Assembly: GCA_015487535.1 (NCBI GenBank)
Contig: WFPN01000034.1
Location: 1 to 7,686, forward strand
Reading direction: 5' to 3'
Source of the DNA: Aquificaceae bacterium
GTDB lineage: Bacteria; Aquificota; Aquificia; Aquificales; Aquificaceae
DNA length: 7,686 nt
Positions 1-5,754 of the stretch are shown piece after piece (within the stretch, counting starts at the first letter, position 1; each line of letters starts with the position of its first letter). The notes below the pieces were generated by a model. It was not told the DNA's origin. It was given only the letters and a program-made list of their open reading frames with translations, and ran no database searches. Made by a program: the position numbers and the translations under genes.

Positions 1-255
1 AAAGCCACCTTCCCCTTCAAGAGACAGGTCTGCAGGTTTTACTCTGAAGGGAGGATGGAGCACGACGAGGTAGTTTGTTACGGGGAAGAGGTAGAGGGAG
101 AAAAGCTCGTTGAGAAGGTTGTGGAGCATGGGAGCCTGAAGGTCAGGCTGCCGAGCCTGGAAGGGATAAGGGAGAGCTTGATGGAGGACATAGAAAGGCT
201 CCCCAAGGAGCTAAAGACTTTAAAGAAGCACGAGTACAGGGTTATCATAAAATAG
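1..255 (+). CDS. pncB: Nicotinate phosphoribosyltransferase, C-terminal fragment (5' end outside window)
   Basis: The reading frame is open from base 1 to the TAG at 253-255, giving 84 residues; an ATG at 55 is internal and not the true start. The fragment opens with KATFPFKRQVCRF, then an acidic stretch (MEHDEVVCYGEE), then a PLPSLEGIRE-like segment (RLPSLEGIRES) and a RLPKELKTLKKHEY tail. That order matches the C-terminal domain of nicotinate phosphoribosyltransferase, which makes nicotinate mononucleotide from nicotinate and PRPP in NAD salvage. Catalytic residues lie upstream and cannot be checked. The stop is only 3 nt before the tRNA-Arg gene, so the two are probably cotranscribed. The identification rests on my recollection of C-terminal family features; I am fairly but not fully sure. 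Confidence 0.72.
   Translation, partial: KATFPFKRQVCRFYSEGRMEHDEVVCYGEEVEGEKLVEKVVEHGSLKVRLPSLEGIRESLMEDIERLPKELKTLKKHEYRVIIK
248..253 (+). promoter_or_regulatory. Candidate -10 element directly before tRNA-Arg
   Basis: TAAAAT matches the TATAAT consensus at 5 of 6 positions and ends 5 nt before the first tRNA base. Initiation 6-7 nt downstream would fall on the tRNA 5' end itself. No convincing -35 is visible 16-18 bp upstream, where the sequence is the end of the pncB coding region. It may be a chance AT-rich stretch at the stop codon. Confidence 0.25.
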
Positions 256-258
256 TCA

Positions 259-332
259 GTGCCCGTAGCTCAGATGGATAGAGCACGGGGCTCCGGACCC
301 CGGGGTCGCGGGTTCAAGTCCCGCCGGGCACG
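259..332 (+). tRNA. tRNA-Arg, anticodon CCG
   Basis: The full cloverleaf folds by eye. The acceptor stem GTGCCCG (259-265) pairs perfectly with CGGGCAC (325-331). The D stem is GCTC/GAGC (268-271/281-284) with the GG of the D loop at 276-277. The anticodon stem is CGGGG/CCCCG (286-290/298-302) around the loop CTCCGGA, placing CCG at 293-295. The variable loop has 5 nt (303-307). The T stem GCGGG/CCCGC (308-312/320-324) encloses TTCAAGT. The discriminator is G332. CCA is not encoded: the next bases are CATG, so a CCA-adding enzyme is needed. The gene lies 3 nt after pncB and 1 nt before the first ATG of the polyprenyl synthase. Confidence 0.97.
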
Positions 333-333
333 C

Positions 334-1269
334 ATGAGAAGGATGGTCCTGCTGGAAGCTATCGAGAAAAGACTTTTAGAGGAGCTGAACCCCAAGGTCA
401 GGCTAGTTCTAGAAACGGGCAGATACCTGATAGAGGGGGGCGGGAAGAGGCTCAGACCTCTCATTACCATGCTCTCGTGCGGTATGTGCGGAGGGGATCC
501 CGAAGACGCCCTCCCTCTCGGGATCGGTCTCGAATACATACACGCCGCCTCGCTTCTACACGATGACGTAGTGGACGGGGCAAAGAGCAGGAGGGGAAGG
601 GACTCGGCGAACCTCGTCTTTGGAAACGAGGTGGCGGTCCTTACCGGAGACTACATGTACGCTAAAGCTCTCCATCTCTTTTCTACCTACGGGAACATAG
701 AGATGATAAGGCTCGTAAGCCAGGCGGTGATGGACATGGCGGAGGCCCAGGTTTTGGAGCTGAGCAAGGTCGGAGAGCTGATAACTGAAGATGAGTACTT
801 CCGGATAATAGAGGGCAAGACTGCAGTCCTCTTCGGGGCCTGCGTCGCCGTGGGCGGTATGGCGGGAGGGTGTCAGGATAGGGATACGCTGTACGAGATA
901 GGCCTCAGGATGGGAAGGGCGTTCCAGCTAGTGGACGATCTCCTGGATTATGTAGGAGATTCGAAGAAGACGGGAAAACCTGTTGGAAACGACCTCAGGG
1001 AGGGGAAGACGACCTATCCATTACTCTCCGTCATAGACTACCTAGACAGGGAGAGGGTGGAATCCCTGCTCAGGGAGGTAGAGCCAACCGAGGAGGAGAT
1101 AGAGACCCTCCGGAAGGAGGTGGTTAGCCTGGGAGGGGATGCAAGAACTAAGGAGAGGGCCCTCGAAGAGTTACGCGTGGCAAAGGATCTCCTATCCAAG
1201 TTCCCAGACAGCTCGTACAAGGAGGAGATCCTCAAGATAATGGACTTCGTCGTTCTCAGAGAGCTCTGA
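334..1269 (+). CDS. ispB: Long-chain polyprenyl diphosphate synthase (octaprenyl/heptaprenyl type)
   Basis: This 311-residue trans-prenyltransferase extends farnesyl or geranylgeranyl diphosphate with IPP to make the quinone side chain. Visible motifs are GGGKRLRP (residues 35-42), the first Asp-rich motif DDVVD (77-81), the following SRRG, and the second Asp-rich motif DDLLD (201-205), both of which bind Mg2+-diphosphate. The residues 4 and 5 before DDVVD are Ser and Ala rather than aromatic, which in this family allows long products; exact chain length cannot be read. Upstream in-frame GTG 259 would translate the tRNA and is rejected. ATG 334 is the first start clear of the tRNA; ATG 343 (MVLLEAIEKRL) is an equally good protein start. 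Neither has a normally spaced ribosome binding site. The 3' end overlaps the convergent phosphatase by 14 bp. Confidence 0.9.
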   Translation: MRRMVLLEAIEKRLLEELNPKVRLVLETGRYLIEGGGKRLRPLITMLSCGMCGGDPEDALPLGIGLEYIHAASLLHDDVVDGAKSRRGRDSANLVFGNEVAVLTGDYMYAKALHLFSTYGNIEMIRLVSQAVMDMAEAQVLELSKVGELITEDEYFRIIEGKTAVLFGACVAVGGMAGGCQDRDTLYEIGLRMGRAFQLVDDLLDYVGDSKKTGKPVGNDLREGKTTYPLLSVIDYLDRERVESLLREVEPTEEEIETLRKEVVSLGGDARTKERALEELRVAKDLLSKFPDSSYKEEILKIMDFVVLREL

Positions 1270-2005
1270 AGAGTATAAAGCTTATATTGTCCCTTCCTCC
1301 CTCGTAGGCCCTTTCGAACAAGCGCATTGCTCCCTCTTCAACGCCAAGGCCCATACACTCTTCGATCTCCGCATTAGAGTGCTCGTCCCAGAGACCGTCC
1401 GAACAGATCAGGAAGGTGTCCCCGCTCATAACATCGATCTTCCGGACGTGGACCTTCAGGTCCAGGGGGTATCCTCCCATCAGCGCTGAGGTGAGTACGT
1501 TTCTGAGGGGATGATGCCTGATCCCTTCCTCGTCTATCAACCCCTCCTCGTAGAGCTCGTACGCCTCCGTGTGGTCCCTCGTAAGTAGTTCGAGTCCCTC
1601 CCTGAGCCTGTACACCCTGCAATCCCCAACGTTGAATGCAATACCCTTTTCCTTCTCAAGAAACACGCCGGCGATGGCCGTTCCCATGCCGAAGCACTCA
1701 GGATGCTCGCTCACGAACTCGTTCATGTGAAGGGTCGCCTTCTCGAGGAGTTCCTTCACCTCCTCAACAGAGTTGGGCCAAGAACCTCTGATATATTCGA
1801 GGGCTAAACGGCTAGCTCTGTCTCCGCAGGGCATACCTCCCATTCCGTCGGCAACGGCGAGCAGGGTCCTTCGGACCTCCATGTCCAAGAGCTCCGGCCT
1901 ATCCATAGAAATCCCCGAGATGACGCTTTCCCCCACGATAAGGGCGTCCTCGTTCCTTGATCTTATCTTTCCCCTGTTCGTGATGTAGGCTAAGCTGAGC
2001 CTCAC
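1256..2005 (-). CDS. PP2C-family serine/threonine protein phosphatase
   Basis: This 249-residue protein is a complete stand-alone PP2C (PPM) catalytic domain, a Mn2+/Mg2+-dependent phosphatase acting on phosphoserine/phosphothreonine in the cytoplasm. The motifs run in order: RSRNED with metal-ligand D20, VADGMGG with D53-G54, GMGTAIAG (106-113), NVGDCRVYRL (125-134), LTRDHT (141-146), ICSDGLWD with D203, and GGRDNISF with D239-N240. All expected metal-binding aspartates are present, so it should be active. There is no membrane segment or extra regulatory domain. The start is GTG (2003-2005), sharing GTGA with the stop of the upstream exported-protein gene, which suggests translational coupling. 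No partner Ser/Thr kinase is visible, so the target is unknown. The stop codon region overlaps the convergent ispB gene. Confidence 0.93.
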   Translation of the reverse strand: MRLSLAYITNRGKIRSRNEDALIVGESVISGISMDRPELLDMEVRRTLLAVADGMGGMPCGDRASRLALEYIRGSWPNSVEEVKELLEKATLHMNEFVSEHPECFGMGTAIAGVFLEKEKGIAFNVGDCRVYRLREGLELLTRDHTEAYELYEEGLIDEEGIRHHPLRNVLTSALMGGYPLDLKVHVRKIDVMSGDTFLICSDGLWDEHSNAEIEECMGLGVEEGAMRLFERAYEGGRDNISFILFRAL

Positions 2006-2430
2006 TGCTGAAGTTCGAAGAGTTTTATAACAACCAGGTCCTTGAGCTTCTCGAACTGCTCAGGTGTGAGTGTCTTTCTGAGAAACCTGACGCTCCTGGC
2101 GTTCAGGAGGGACATCTCCATCTTCACCGAGGCTATGTCCGAAAGAACCTCTCTCAGCTCCTTCTCATCGCTCCCTTCAAGGATCATGAGCTTAGCCTTC
2201 CTTTCAAGGTACTTGAGGATCAGTCTGTTCCTCTCTATCTCCTTCTCGTTCTCTTTTATAAACTCCTTTATGCTCTCTAGTTGTTTTCCGTCTATACCGA
2301 GGTCCTCAGAATACTTCAGGACGAAGGGCATGAGGAAGACCCTGTCCACCAGGAAGTACCTGTTGTAGGAGAGATCCTCTCCAAAGGAAATGAGAACGAA
2401 TGCGAAAAGTAGAAGTAATCCCCTTCTCAT
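2002..2430 (-). CDS. Small exported protein with LTPEQ motif, Spy/CpxP-like
   Basis: The 142-residue product starts with a signal peptide (MRRGLLLLFAFVLISFGEDL; probable cleavage near residues 17-18). The mature part is almost wholly helical and highly charged, with an LTPEQFEKL motif at 121-129 and a looser related element (LGIDGKQLESI, about 44-54). Paired LTxxQ elements in a small helical periplasmic protein are the hallmark of the Spy/CpxP chaperone-sensor superfamily; assignment is by pattern, since overall sequence is divergent. An ATG at 2485-2487 would add 19 residues but buries the signal peptide and runs 38 bp into hisA, so ATG 2428-2430 is preferred; it has AAGGA two bases upstream. 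The gene ends in a 4-bp overlap with the PP2C phosphatase gene, forming a two-gene operon. Confidence 0.7.
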   Translation of the reverse strand: MRRGLLLLFAFVLISFGEDLSYNRYFLVDRVFLMPFVLKYSEDLGIDGKQLESIKEFIKENEKEIERNRLILKYLERKAKLMILEGSDEKELREVLSDIASVKMEMSLLNARSVRFLRKTLTPEQFEKLKDLVVIKLFELQQ

Positions 2431-2436
2431 AGTCCT

Positions 2437-2448
2437 TAGAATATTATA
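2437..2448. promoter_or_regulatory. Abutting divergent -10 boxes between exported-protein gene and hisA
   Basis: In the 19-bp gap there is TATAAT on the minus strand (2448 to 2443, perfect consensus) and TAGAAT on the plus strand (2437-2442, 5 of 6). Initiation about 7 nt downstream would start the minus transcript near 2436, giving a leader of about six bases carrying AAGGA. The plus transcript would start at about 2449-2450, on the hisA ATG itself. No good -35 is visible for either direction, so this is suggestive only. Confidence 0.35.
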
Positions 2449-2449
2449 G

Positions 2450-3163
2450 ATGGACATAAGGAACTTCGTTATCCCGGCTATAGACATAAAGGAGGGTAGG
2501 GTGATAAGGCTCTACAGGGGAGAGTTCGAGAGGGCTAAGGTGTACCCATACGTTCCCGAGGAGCTAGCGAGGGTCTTTCAGGACGCTGGTTTTAAGAGGA
2601 TACATGTGGTTGACCTGGACGGGGCGGAGGGAGGAAAACCTAAGAACCTTGAGCACATAAGAAAGATCCGTTCCGTTTTCAAGGGGGATGTGGAGGTTGG
2701 AGGTGGAGTCAGGAGCTACAAGGTAGCAAAGACGCTTTTTGAGGAGAGTATAGACTACGTCGTCATAGGGACCCTGGCGCTGAAAAACCCTGAGGAGTTT
2801 GAGAGGATAGTGAGCGACTTTCCTGGAAGGGTCATACTATCCATAGACTCAAAGGGTGGAAGGGTGGCTGTGGGGGGATGGAAGGAAGAGAGCTCAGTGG
2901 CACCTGAGGGACTCGCCAAGGAATATGAAGGCAAGCCTATCTGGGGTTATCTCTACACGATAATAGAAAGGGACGGTAGCCTTGAGGGTGTTGATGTTAG
3001 GCCTTACAAGGAGATAAAGTCCGTAGTCAAAAAACCCGTCCTCGCCTCGGGCGGGGTATCCTCCTTAGAGGACCTAAAGAGGCTCTACGGAGTTGTCGAA
3101 GGGGTCGTGGTGGGCAAGGCTATCTACGAGGGCAGGATACCGGTGAAAGGTTTAACCCTTTGA
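2450..3163 (+). CDS. hisA: Phosphoribosylformimino-5-aminoimidazole carboxamide ribotide isomerase (histidine biosynthesis)
   Basis: This 237-residue TIM-barrel enzyme catalyses the Amadori rearrangement of ProFAR to PRFAR, the fourth step of histidine synthesis. The N-terminus FVIPAIDIKEGRVIRL carries catalytic Asp12. EVGGGVRS (82-89) and VLASGGVSSLEDL (197-209) are the two phosphate-binding glycine loops. LSIDSKGG carries the second catalytic Asp133. YTIIERDGSLEG (169-180) replaces the usual YTDI-RDGTL loop, with Ile where Asp is common. Length is normal. ATG 2450 is the only sensible start because the conserved strand begins five codons later, yet there is no Shine-Dalgarno sequence before it, so the mRNA may be leaderless. 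No other his gene is adjacent, so the pathway is dispersed. The 3' end overlaps the convergent psiE-like gene by 12 bp. Confidence 0.94.
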   Translation: MDIRNFVIPAIDIKEGRVIRLYRGEFERAKVYPYVPEELARVFQDAGFKRIHVVDLDGAEGGKPKNLEHIRKIRSVFKGDVEVGGGVRSYKVAKTLFEESIDYVVIGTLALKNPEEFERIVSDFPGRVILSIDSKGGRVAVGGWKEESSVAPEGLAKEYEGKPIWGYLYTIIERDGSLEGVDVRPYKEIKSVVKKPVLASGGVSSLEDLKRLYGVVEGVVVGKAIYEGRIPVKGLTL

Positions 3164-3565
3164 GCTCTTTGCGGGGGAGAATCTCACAGAGATAATTCTG
3201 AGCAGTCCGAGGCTGAATATGAGCCCTCCGAAGGTGAGGGCTGTTGTCGGTGAGATTTCTTTGCTGGAGAACACTACAACTATAAGCTCTCTTATAAAGA
3301 ATATTATCGCTGTATCCACCACGTAGGTGAGCTTTATCCTGTGGAACTCAAAGGCGCTGGTTAGGGTCAGAAATATCTCGTAGATTATAAGCAGGTTGAG
3401 AATTCTGACTACGAGCCTGAAGGTGTAATCCTGACTGGACTGGAACTGGTGAAGTGTTACTGCTATGTAGCTTCCTATCTTAATGAGCTCAAGAGCTATG
3501 ATCAGCCACATCAGGAGCTTTATAAGGTAGAAAAAGAGTTCGGGAAGCCTCAATTTGAAGTTCAT
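3152..3565 (-). CDS. psiE: PsiE-like phosphate-starvation-inducible membrane protein
   Basis: The 137-residue product is hydrophobic, with four predicted membrane segments at about residues 11-32, 50-70, 78-98 and 106-125. The stretch RIKLTYVVDTAIIFFIRELIVV, followed by a short loop and a final LGLLRII helix, resembles the PsiE family (E. coli PsiE is induced by phosphate starvation; its biochemical role is unknown). I chose ATG 3563-3565 (MNFKLRLPELFF) because the longer frame starting at 3613 would translate through an intrinsic terminator. The ribosome binding site is poor: GGAAAG abuts the ATG. Expression must come from read-through of the porin terminator or an unseen promoter. Location beside a phosphate porin and a PhoB-like regulator supports the family call. 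Its last codons overlap hisA convergently. Confidence 0.72.
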   Translation of the reverse strand: MNFKLRLPELFFYLIKLLMWLIIALELIKIGSYIAVTLHQFQSSQDYTFRLVVRILNLLIIYEIFLTLTSAFEFHRIKLTYVVDTAIIFFIRELIVVVFSSKEISPTTALTFGGLIFSLGLLRIISVRFSPAKSSKG

Positions 3566-3571
3566 CTTTCC

Positions 3572-3604
3572 ATAAAAAAGAGGGGGCGGGATGAGAACGC
3601 CCCC
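3572..3604 (-). terminator. Intrinsic terminator after the porin gene
   Basis: Read on the minus strand, GGGGGCG (3604-3598) pairs with CGCCCCC (3588-3582) as a 7-bp all-G:C stem around a 9-nt loop, followed by TCTTTTTTAT. It lies 25 bp after the porin stop and 6 bp before the chosen psiE start, so it terminates or attenuates transcription between the two genes. Confidence 0.88.
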
Positions 3605-3628
3605 GACAGCCATACAGGGTGCAGGGCA

Positions 3629-4867
3629 TCAGAAGTAGAACTGAGCCTGAATCTGGTGAACGGTCTGGTCTGGATCTGAGCTTGGATTGTCTATCTTCAG
3701 AAGGTTGTATGCCCACTTTATCCTGTGAGCCTTTATGTAGTGGTTGAAGCCGAGGGTTGTGACCTTCCTCTTTGAGCTACCGTAATCAACGTTCTCGTAT
3801 CTGAAAGCTGGCTCCAGTTTCCCGAAACCCACACCGAAGAGATACCCCGCCTGGACGTACCATCCTTTCTCTTCCCTGTTTACCTTGTCGTACTTCATGT
3901 TCACATACTCCGCCTGAGCGGTGAGGGCACCGGGGCCAACGAGGAACCTACCGAACACGTCCGCTCCCCAGACTGTTCCTTTCTCGTTCTGAACTTCGTA
4001 TCCGTTGCCCGTGTTGTTGTCCGTATCCACGTCAAAGTTCCTGTTCTGAGCGTAGGAGATTCCCAGAGATATTACGTTCCCCTTGTTCTTCTCTCCTATG
4101 CCCGTGTCATCTTTCTTCTTCTCCACAAATCCCGGAGGTGAAAACTCAAGCCTGACTGCATAGAAGTTTCCGAGCTTGGCGTCGGACTTTGCGTGGTCTC
4201 CCGCCTTCTGCTTGTCCTCAATAAAACCACCATCCGACAGGGAGATCATGTATCTGAACACTCCCCTTGCTATTTTGCCGTGGAACATTATCTGGTTGCC
4301 GTCGTAGTCTCCGAGCCACTTCTTGGCGTCCTCGGTGGAGTAGGGTCTCTCTATCAGGAGCTGTCTTGAGGAGGAGGTCAGGGATACCCTTGAGTAGGGC
4401 ATCTTCTTTCTACCGAGCCTTACAGCAAGCTCGTTTACTATCTTCCAGTCAACGTAGGCATACTTCAGCTTGACCTTGAAGGCGTGATGGCTCTTTTCAG
4501 CCTTCTTGTAGTCGTAATCCCTGTCTCCCTTGTCGGAGCTGAGGGTTATGTTGATCTTCACGCTCTTACCGAGGGGTATCTTCTTCCACTTCCTTGAGAC
4601 CTCAAGTCTCACCCTCCTAAAGTAGAAGTCGCTCTTGTTTTTTAATTCCCCTCCCTCCGAGTATATGTCTCCAAAATCAAACCTCGGCTGGAGCCTTATC
4701 TTCACCTTCAGGTGAGGCTTCTTCTCTGACGCTTTCTTTACCTCCTTGACCTCCTCTCTGGTGAGAATTCCCTTCTCCTCAAGCTTCTTGATGAGCACTT
4801 TAACAGACGGGTCAGCGGTAAAGCCCACCACCGGAAAGAGGGCTGAAATCAGGAGCAATCTTTTCAT
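3629..4867 (-). CDS. Phosphate-selective porin O/P family outer-membrane protein
   Basis: This 412-residue protein has a signal peptide (MKRLLLISALF...VGFTA, cleavage probably after Ala18), a short charged helical segment (about 22-50: VLIKKLEEKGILTREEVKEV) typical of the N-terminus of such porins, and then a long run of alternating amphipathic strands ending in QAQFYF with a terminal Phe, the C-terminal signature for outer-membrane beta-barrel insertion. Patterns such as RLQPRFDFGD near the barrel start, the ARLG/LGRKKMPYSR region and Lys/Arg-rich strands fit the OprO/OprP (phosphate-selective porin O and P) family. Anion selectivity is inferred, not shown. ATG 4865-4867 has AAGGAGG 8 nt upstream; a GTG at 4876 lies inside that site and is rejected. 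The promoter region holds an 11-bp repeat array suggesting Pho control. Confidence 0.85.
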   Translation of the reverse strand: MKRLLLISALFPVVGFTADPSVKVLIKKLEEKGILTREEVKEVKKASEKKPHLKVKIRLQPRFDFGDIYSEGGELKNKSDFYFRRVRLEVSRKWKKIPLGKSVKINITLSSDKGDRDYDYKKAEKSHHAFKVKLKYAYVDWKIVNELAVRLGRKKMPYSRVSLTSSSRQLLIERPYSTEDAKKWLGDYDGNQIMFHGKIARGVFRYMISLSDGGFIEDKQKAGDHAKSDAKLGNFYAVRLEFSPPGFVEKKKDDTGIGEKNKGNVISLGISYAQNRNFDVDTDNNTGNGYEVQNEKGTVWGADVFGRFLVGPGALTAQAEYVNMKYDKVNREEKGWYVQAGYLFGVGFGKLEPAFRYENVDYGSSKRKVTTLGFNHYIKAHRIKWAYNLLKIDNPSSDPDQTVHQIQAQFYF

Positions 4868-4875
4868 CCCTTTCA

Positions 4876-4882
4876 CCTCCTT
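4876..4882 (-). promoter_or_regulatory. Ribosome binding site that fixes the porin start
   Basis: AAGGAGG on the minus strand is 8 nt before ATG 4867. The in-frame GTG at 4874-4876 overlaps it and so cannot be the main start. Confidence 0.85.
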
Positions 4883-4910
4883 GGCTTTTGGCTACAAGGT
4901 TAAAGGGGTT

Positions 4911-4950
4911 CTGTTAAGTGTCAGTTAAGGTTCTGTTAAAAAACTGTTAA
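4911..4950 (-). promoter_or_regulatory. Four-unit 11-bp direct-repeat array, Pho-box-like, upstream of porin
   Basis: On the plus strand the units are CTGTTAA (4911-4917), CAGTTAA (4922-4928), CTGTTAA (4933-4939) and CTGTTAA (4944-4950), each separated by exactly 4 nt (GTGT, GGTT, AAAA). On the minus strand this reads TTAACA, TTAACA, TTAACT, TTAACA with 5-nt spacers, which is the layout of Bacillus-type PhoP boxes; the plus-strand reading resembles the E. coli CTGTCAT Pho-box unit. Both are bound by OmpR-family regulators as tandem dimers at 11-bp period. I place it on the minus strand because of the TTAACA reading and position before the porin; TTTAAC at 4904-4899 is a possible -10. Orientation is an inference. 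Confidence 0.75.
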
Positions 4951-4959
4951 TCCCGCTTC

Positions 4960-4976
4960 TTAACCTTTCCTTAACA
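4960..4976 (+). promoter_or_regulatory. Two-unit 11-bp Pho-box-like site upstream of the PHP-arsC-regulator operon
   Basis: TTAACC (4960-4965) and TTAACA (4971-4976) are exactly 11 bp apart and read on the plus strand, opposite to the TTAACA units of the neighbouring four-unit array. Nine bases later, TAAAAG (4986-4991) matches TATAAT at 4 of 6, a spacing like that of activator-dependent Pho promoters that lack a -35. Initiation would leave a leader of about 12 nt before ATG 5010. Confidence 0.6.
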
Positions 4977-5009
4977 CTTTGGGGTTAAAAGAATCACAGG
5001 AGGTGAGTT

Positions 5010-5753
5010 ATGGATAGATGGCTCCTCTGCGATTTCCACATCCACACCAACATGAGCGATGGAAACCTCTCTTTAAGAGAGGTGGTTGACCTCTACGGTC
5101 AGCACGGCTTTGACGTAATAGCTATAACCGACCATATCTTTGACAGGGAGTATCTCAAAAGGCTAAAGGAAAGGGGGACTAAGGTTCCTTCTCTGGACGA
5201 GAGCAACTTCAGGGAATACCTTCGGATGCTTGCAAAGGAAAGGGACAGGGCTTGGAGAGAATACAACATGCTCCTCATACCTGGCTTTGAGGTTACCAAC
5301 AACACCGATTACTACCACATAGTAGCCTTAGACGTTCCCCAGTACATAGACCCCTCCCTTGAGGTGGTGGAGATCCTTGAGATAATAAGGGAATGCGGGG
5401 GCGTTAGCATAGCCGCACATCCGGGAAAGAAGAACTCCGACAGGGAACACCTCTCAAAGCACCTCTATGAAAACATGGACTTTTACGGAGAAGCCTTTGA
5501 CGCCTGGGAGATAGGAAACCAGTTTGACCTCTACAACGAGGTAATAGAGAAAAGGCTCAGGTTCGTGGCAAGCTCAGACTTCCACCACATGAAGCACTTT
5601 AGCTCCTGGAGAACCCTCATAAAAGTGGAGAAAGACCCCGAGGCGGTAAAGGAAGCCATAAAGAGGAACGAAGAGGTTGCTATACTCTTCTTTAAACCCG
5701 GCATGAGGGCGGACATGATTGAAGAGATGGCAAAAGCTCAGGTAGGAGCGTAG
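5010..5753 (+). CDS. PHP-domain metal-dependent phosphoesterase
   Basis: This 247-residue stand-alone PHP domain is a TIM-like barrel with a trinuclear metal site that hydrolyses phosphate esters. The ligand set is visible in order: H10 and H12 in DFHIHTNMSDG with D17, D41-H42 in AITDH, E94 in PGFEVT, H103 in YYHIVAL, H137 in AAHPG, and D190/H192 in ASSDFHH. All motifs are intact, so it should be catalytic. Relatives include nucleotide 3'-phosphate and oligonucleotide phosphatases and histidinol phosphatase; the substrate cannot be told from sequence. AGGAGGTG (4998-5005) precedes the ATG at good spacing. It is first in an operon with an arsenate reductase (1-nt gap) and a PhoB-like regulator, behind a Pho-box-like site, so a role in phosphate scavenging or signalling is likely but inferred. 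Confidence 0.88.
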   Translation: MDRWLLCDFHIHTNMSDGNLSLREVVDLYGQHGFDVIAITDHIFDREYLKRLKERGTKVPSLDESNFREYLRMLAKERDRAWREYNMLLIPGFEVTNNTDYYHIVALDVPQYIDPSLEVVEILEIIRECGGVSIAAHPGKKNSDREHLSKHLYENMDFYGEAFDAWEIGNQFDLYNEVIEKRLRFVASSDFHHMKHFSSWRTLIKVEKDPEAVKEAIKRNEEVAILFFKPGMRADMIEEMAKAQVGA

Positions 5754-5754
5754 T

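Noticed and set aside
259..333. N-terminal extension of the polyprenyl synthase starting at GTG 259
   Set aside because: These codons are the tRNA-Arg gene read as protein; the cloverleaf is complete, and the family N-terminus begins near residue 26 of the long frame.
1374..1622. 82-codon minus-strand ORF inside the PP2C gene, and similar opposite-frame ORFs in other genes
   Set aside because: They lie entirely within genes with clear family motifs, have no ribosome binding site, and have unlikely compositions.
2431..2487. Longer exported-protein start at 2487
   Set aside because: It would overlap divergent hisA by 38 bp and push the signal peptide 19 residues inward; ATG 2430 gives a standard signal sequence.
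3566..3613. Longer psiE product starting at 3613
   Set aside because: The added 16 codons run through a G:C hairpin and T-tract that form an intrinsic terminator, and they add a proline-rich stretch unlike the family.
4911..4950. CRISPR-like or mobile-element repeat reading of the 7-bp array
   Set aside because: The units are 7 bp with 4-bp spacers in a divergent promoter; this is regulatory spacing, with no spacer diversity or transposase nearby.
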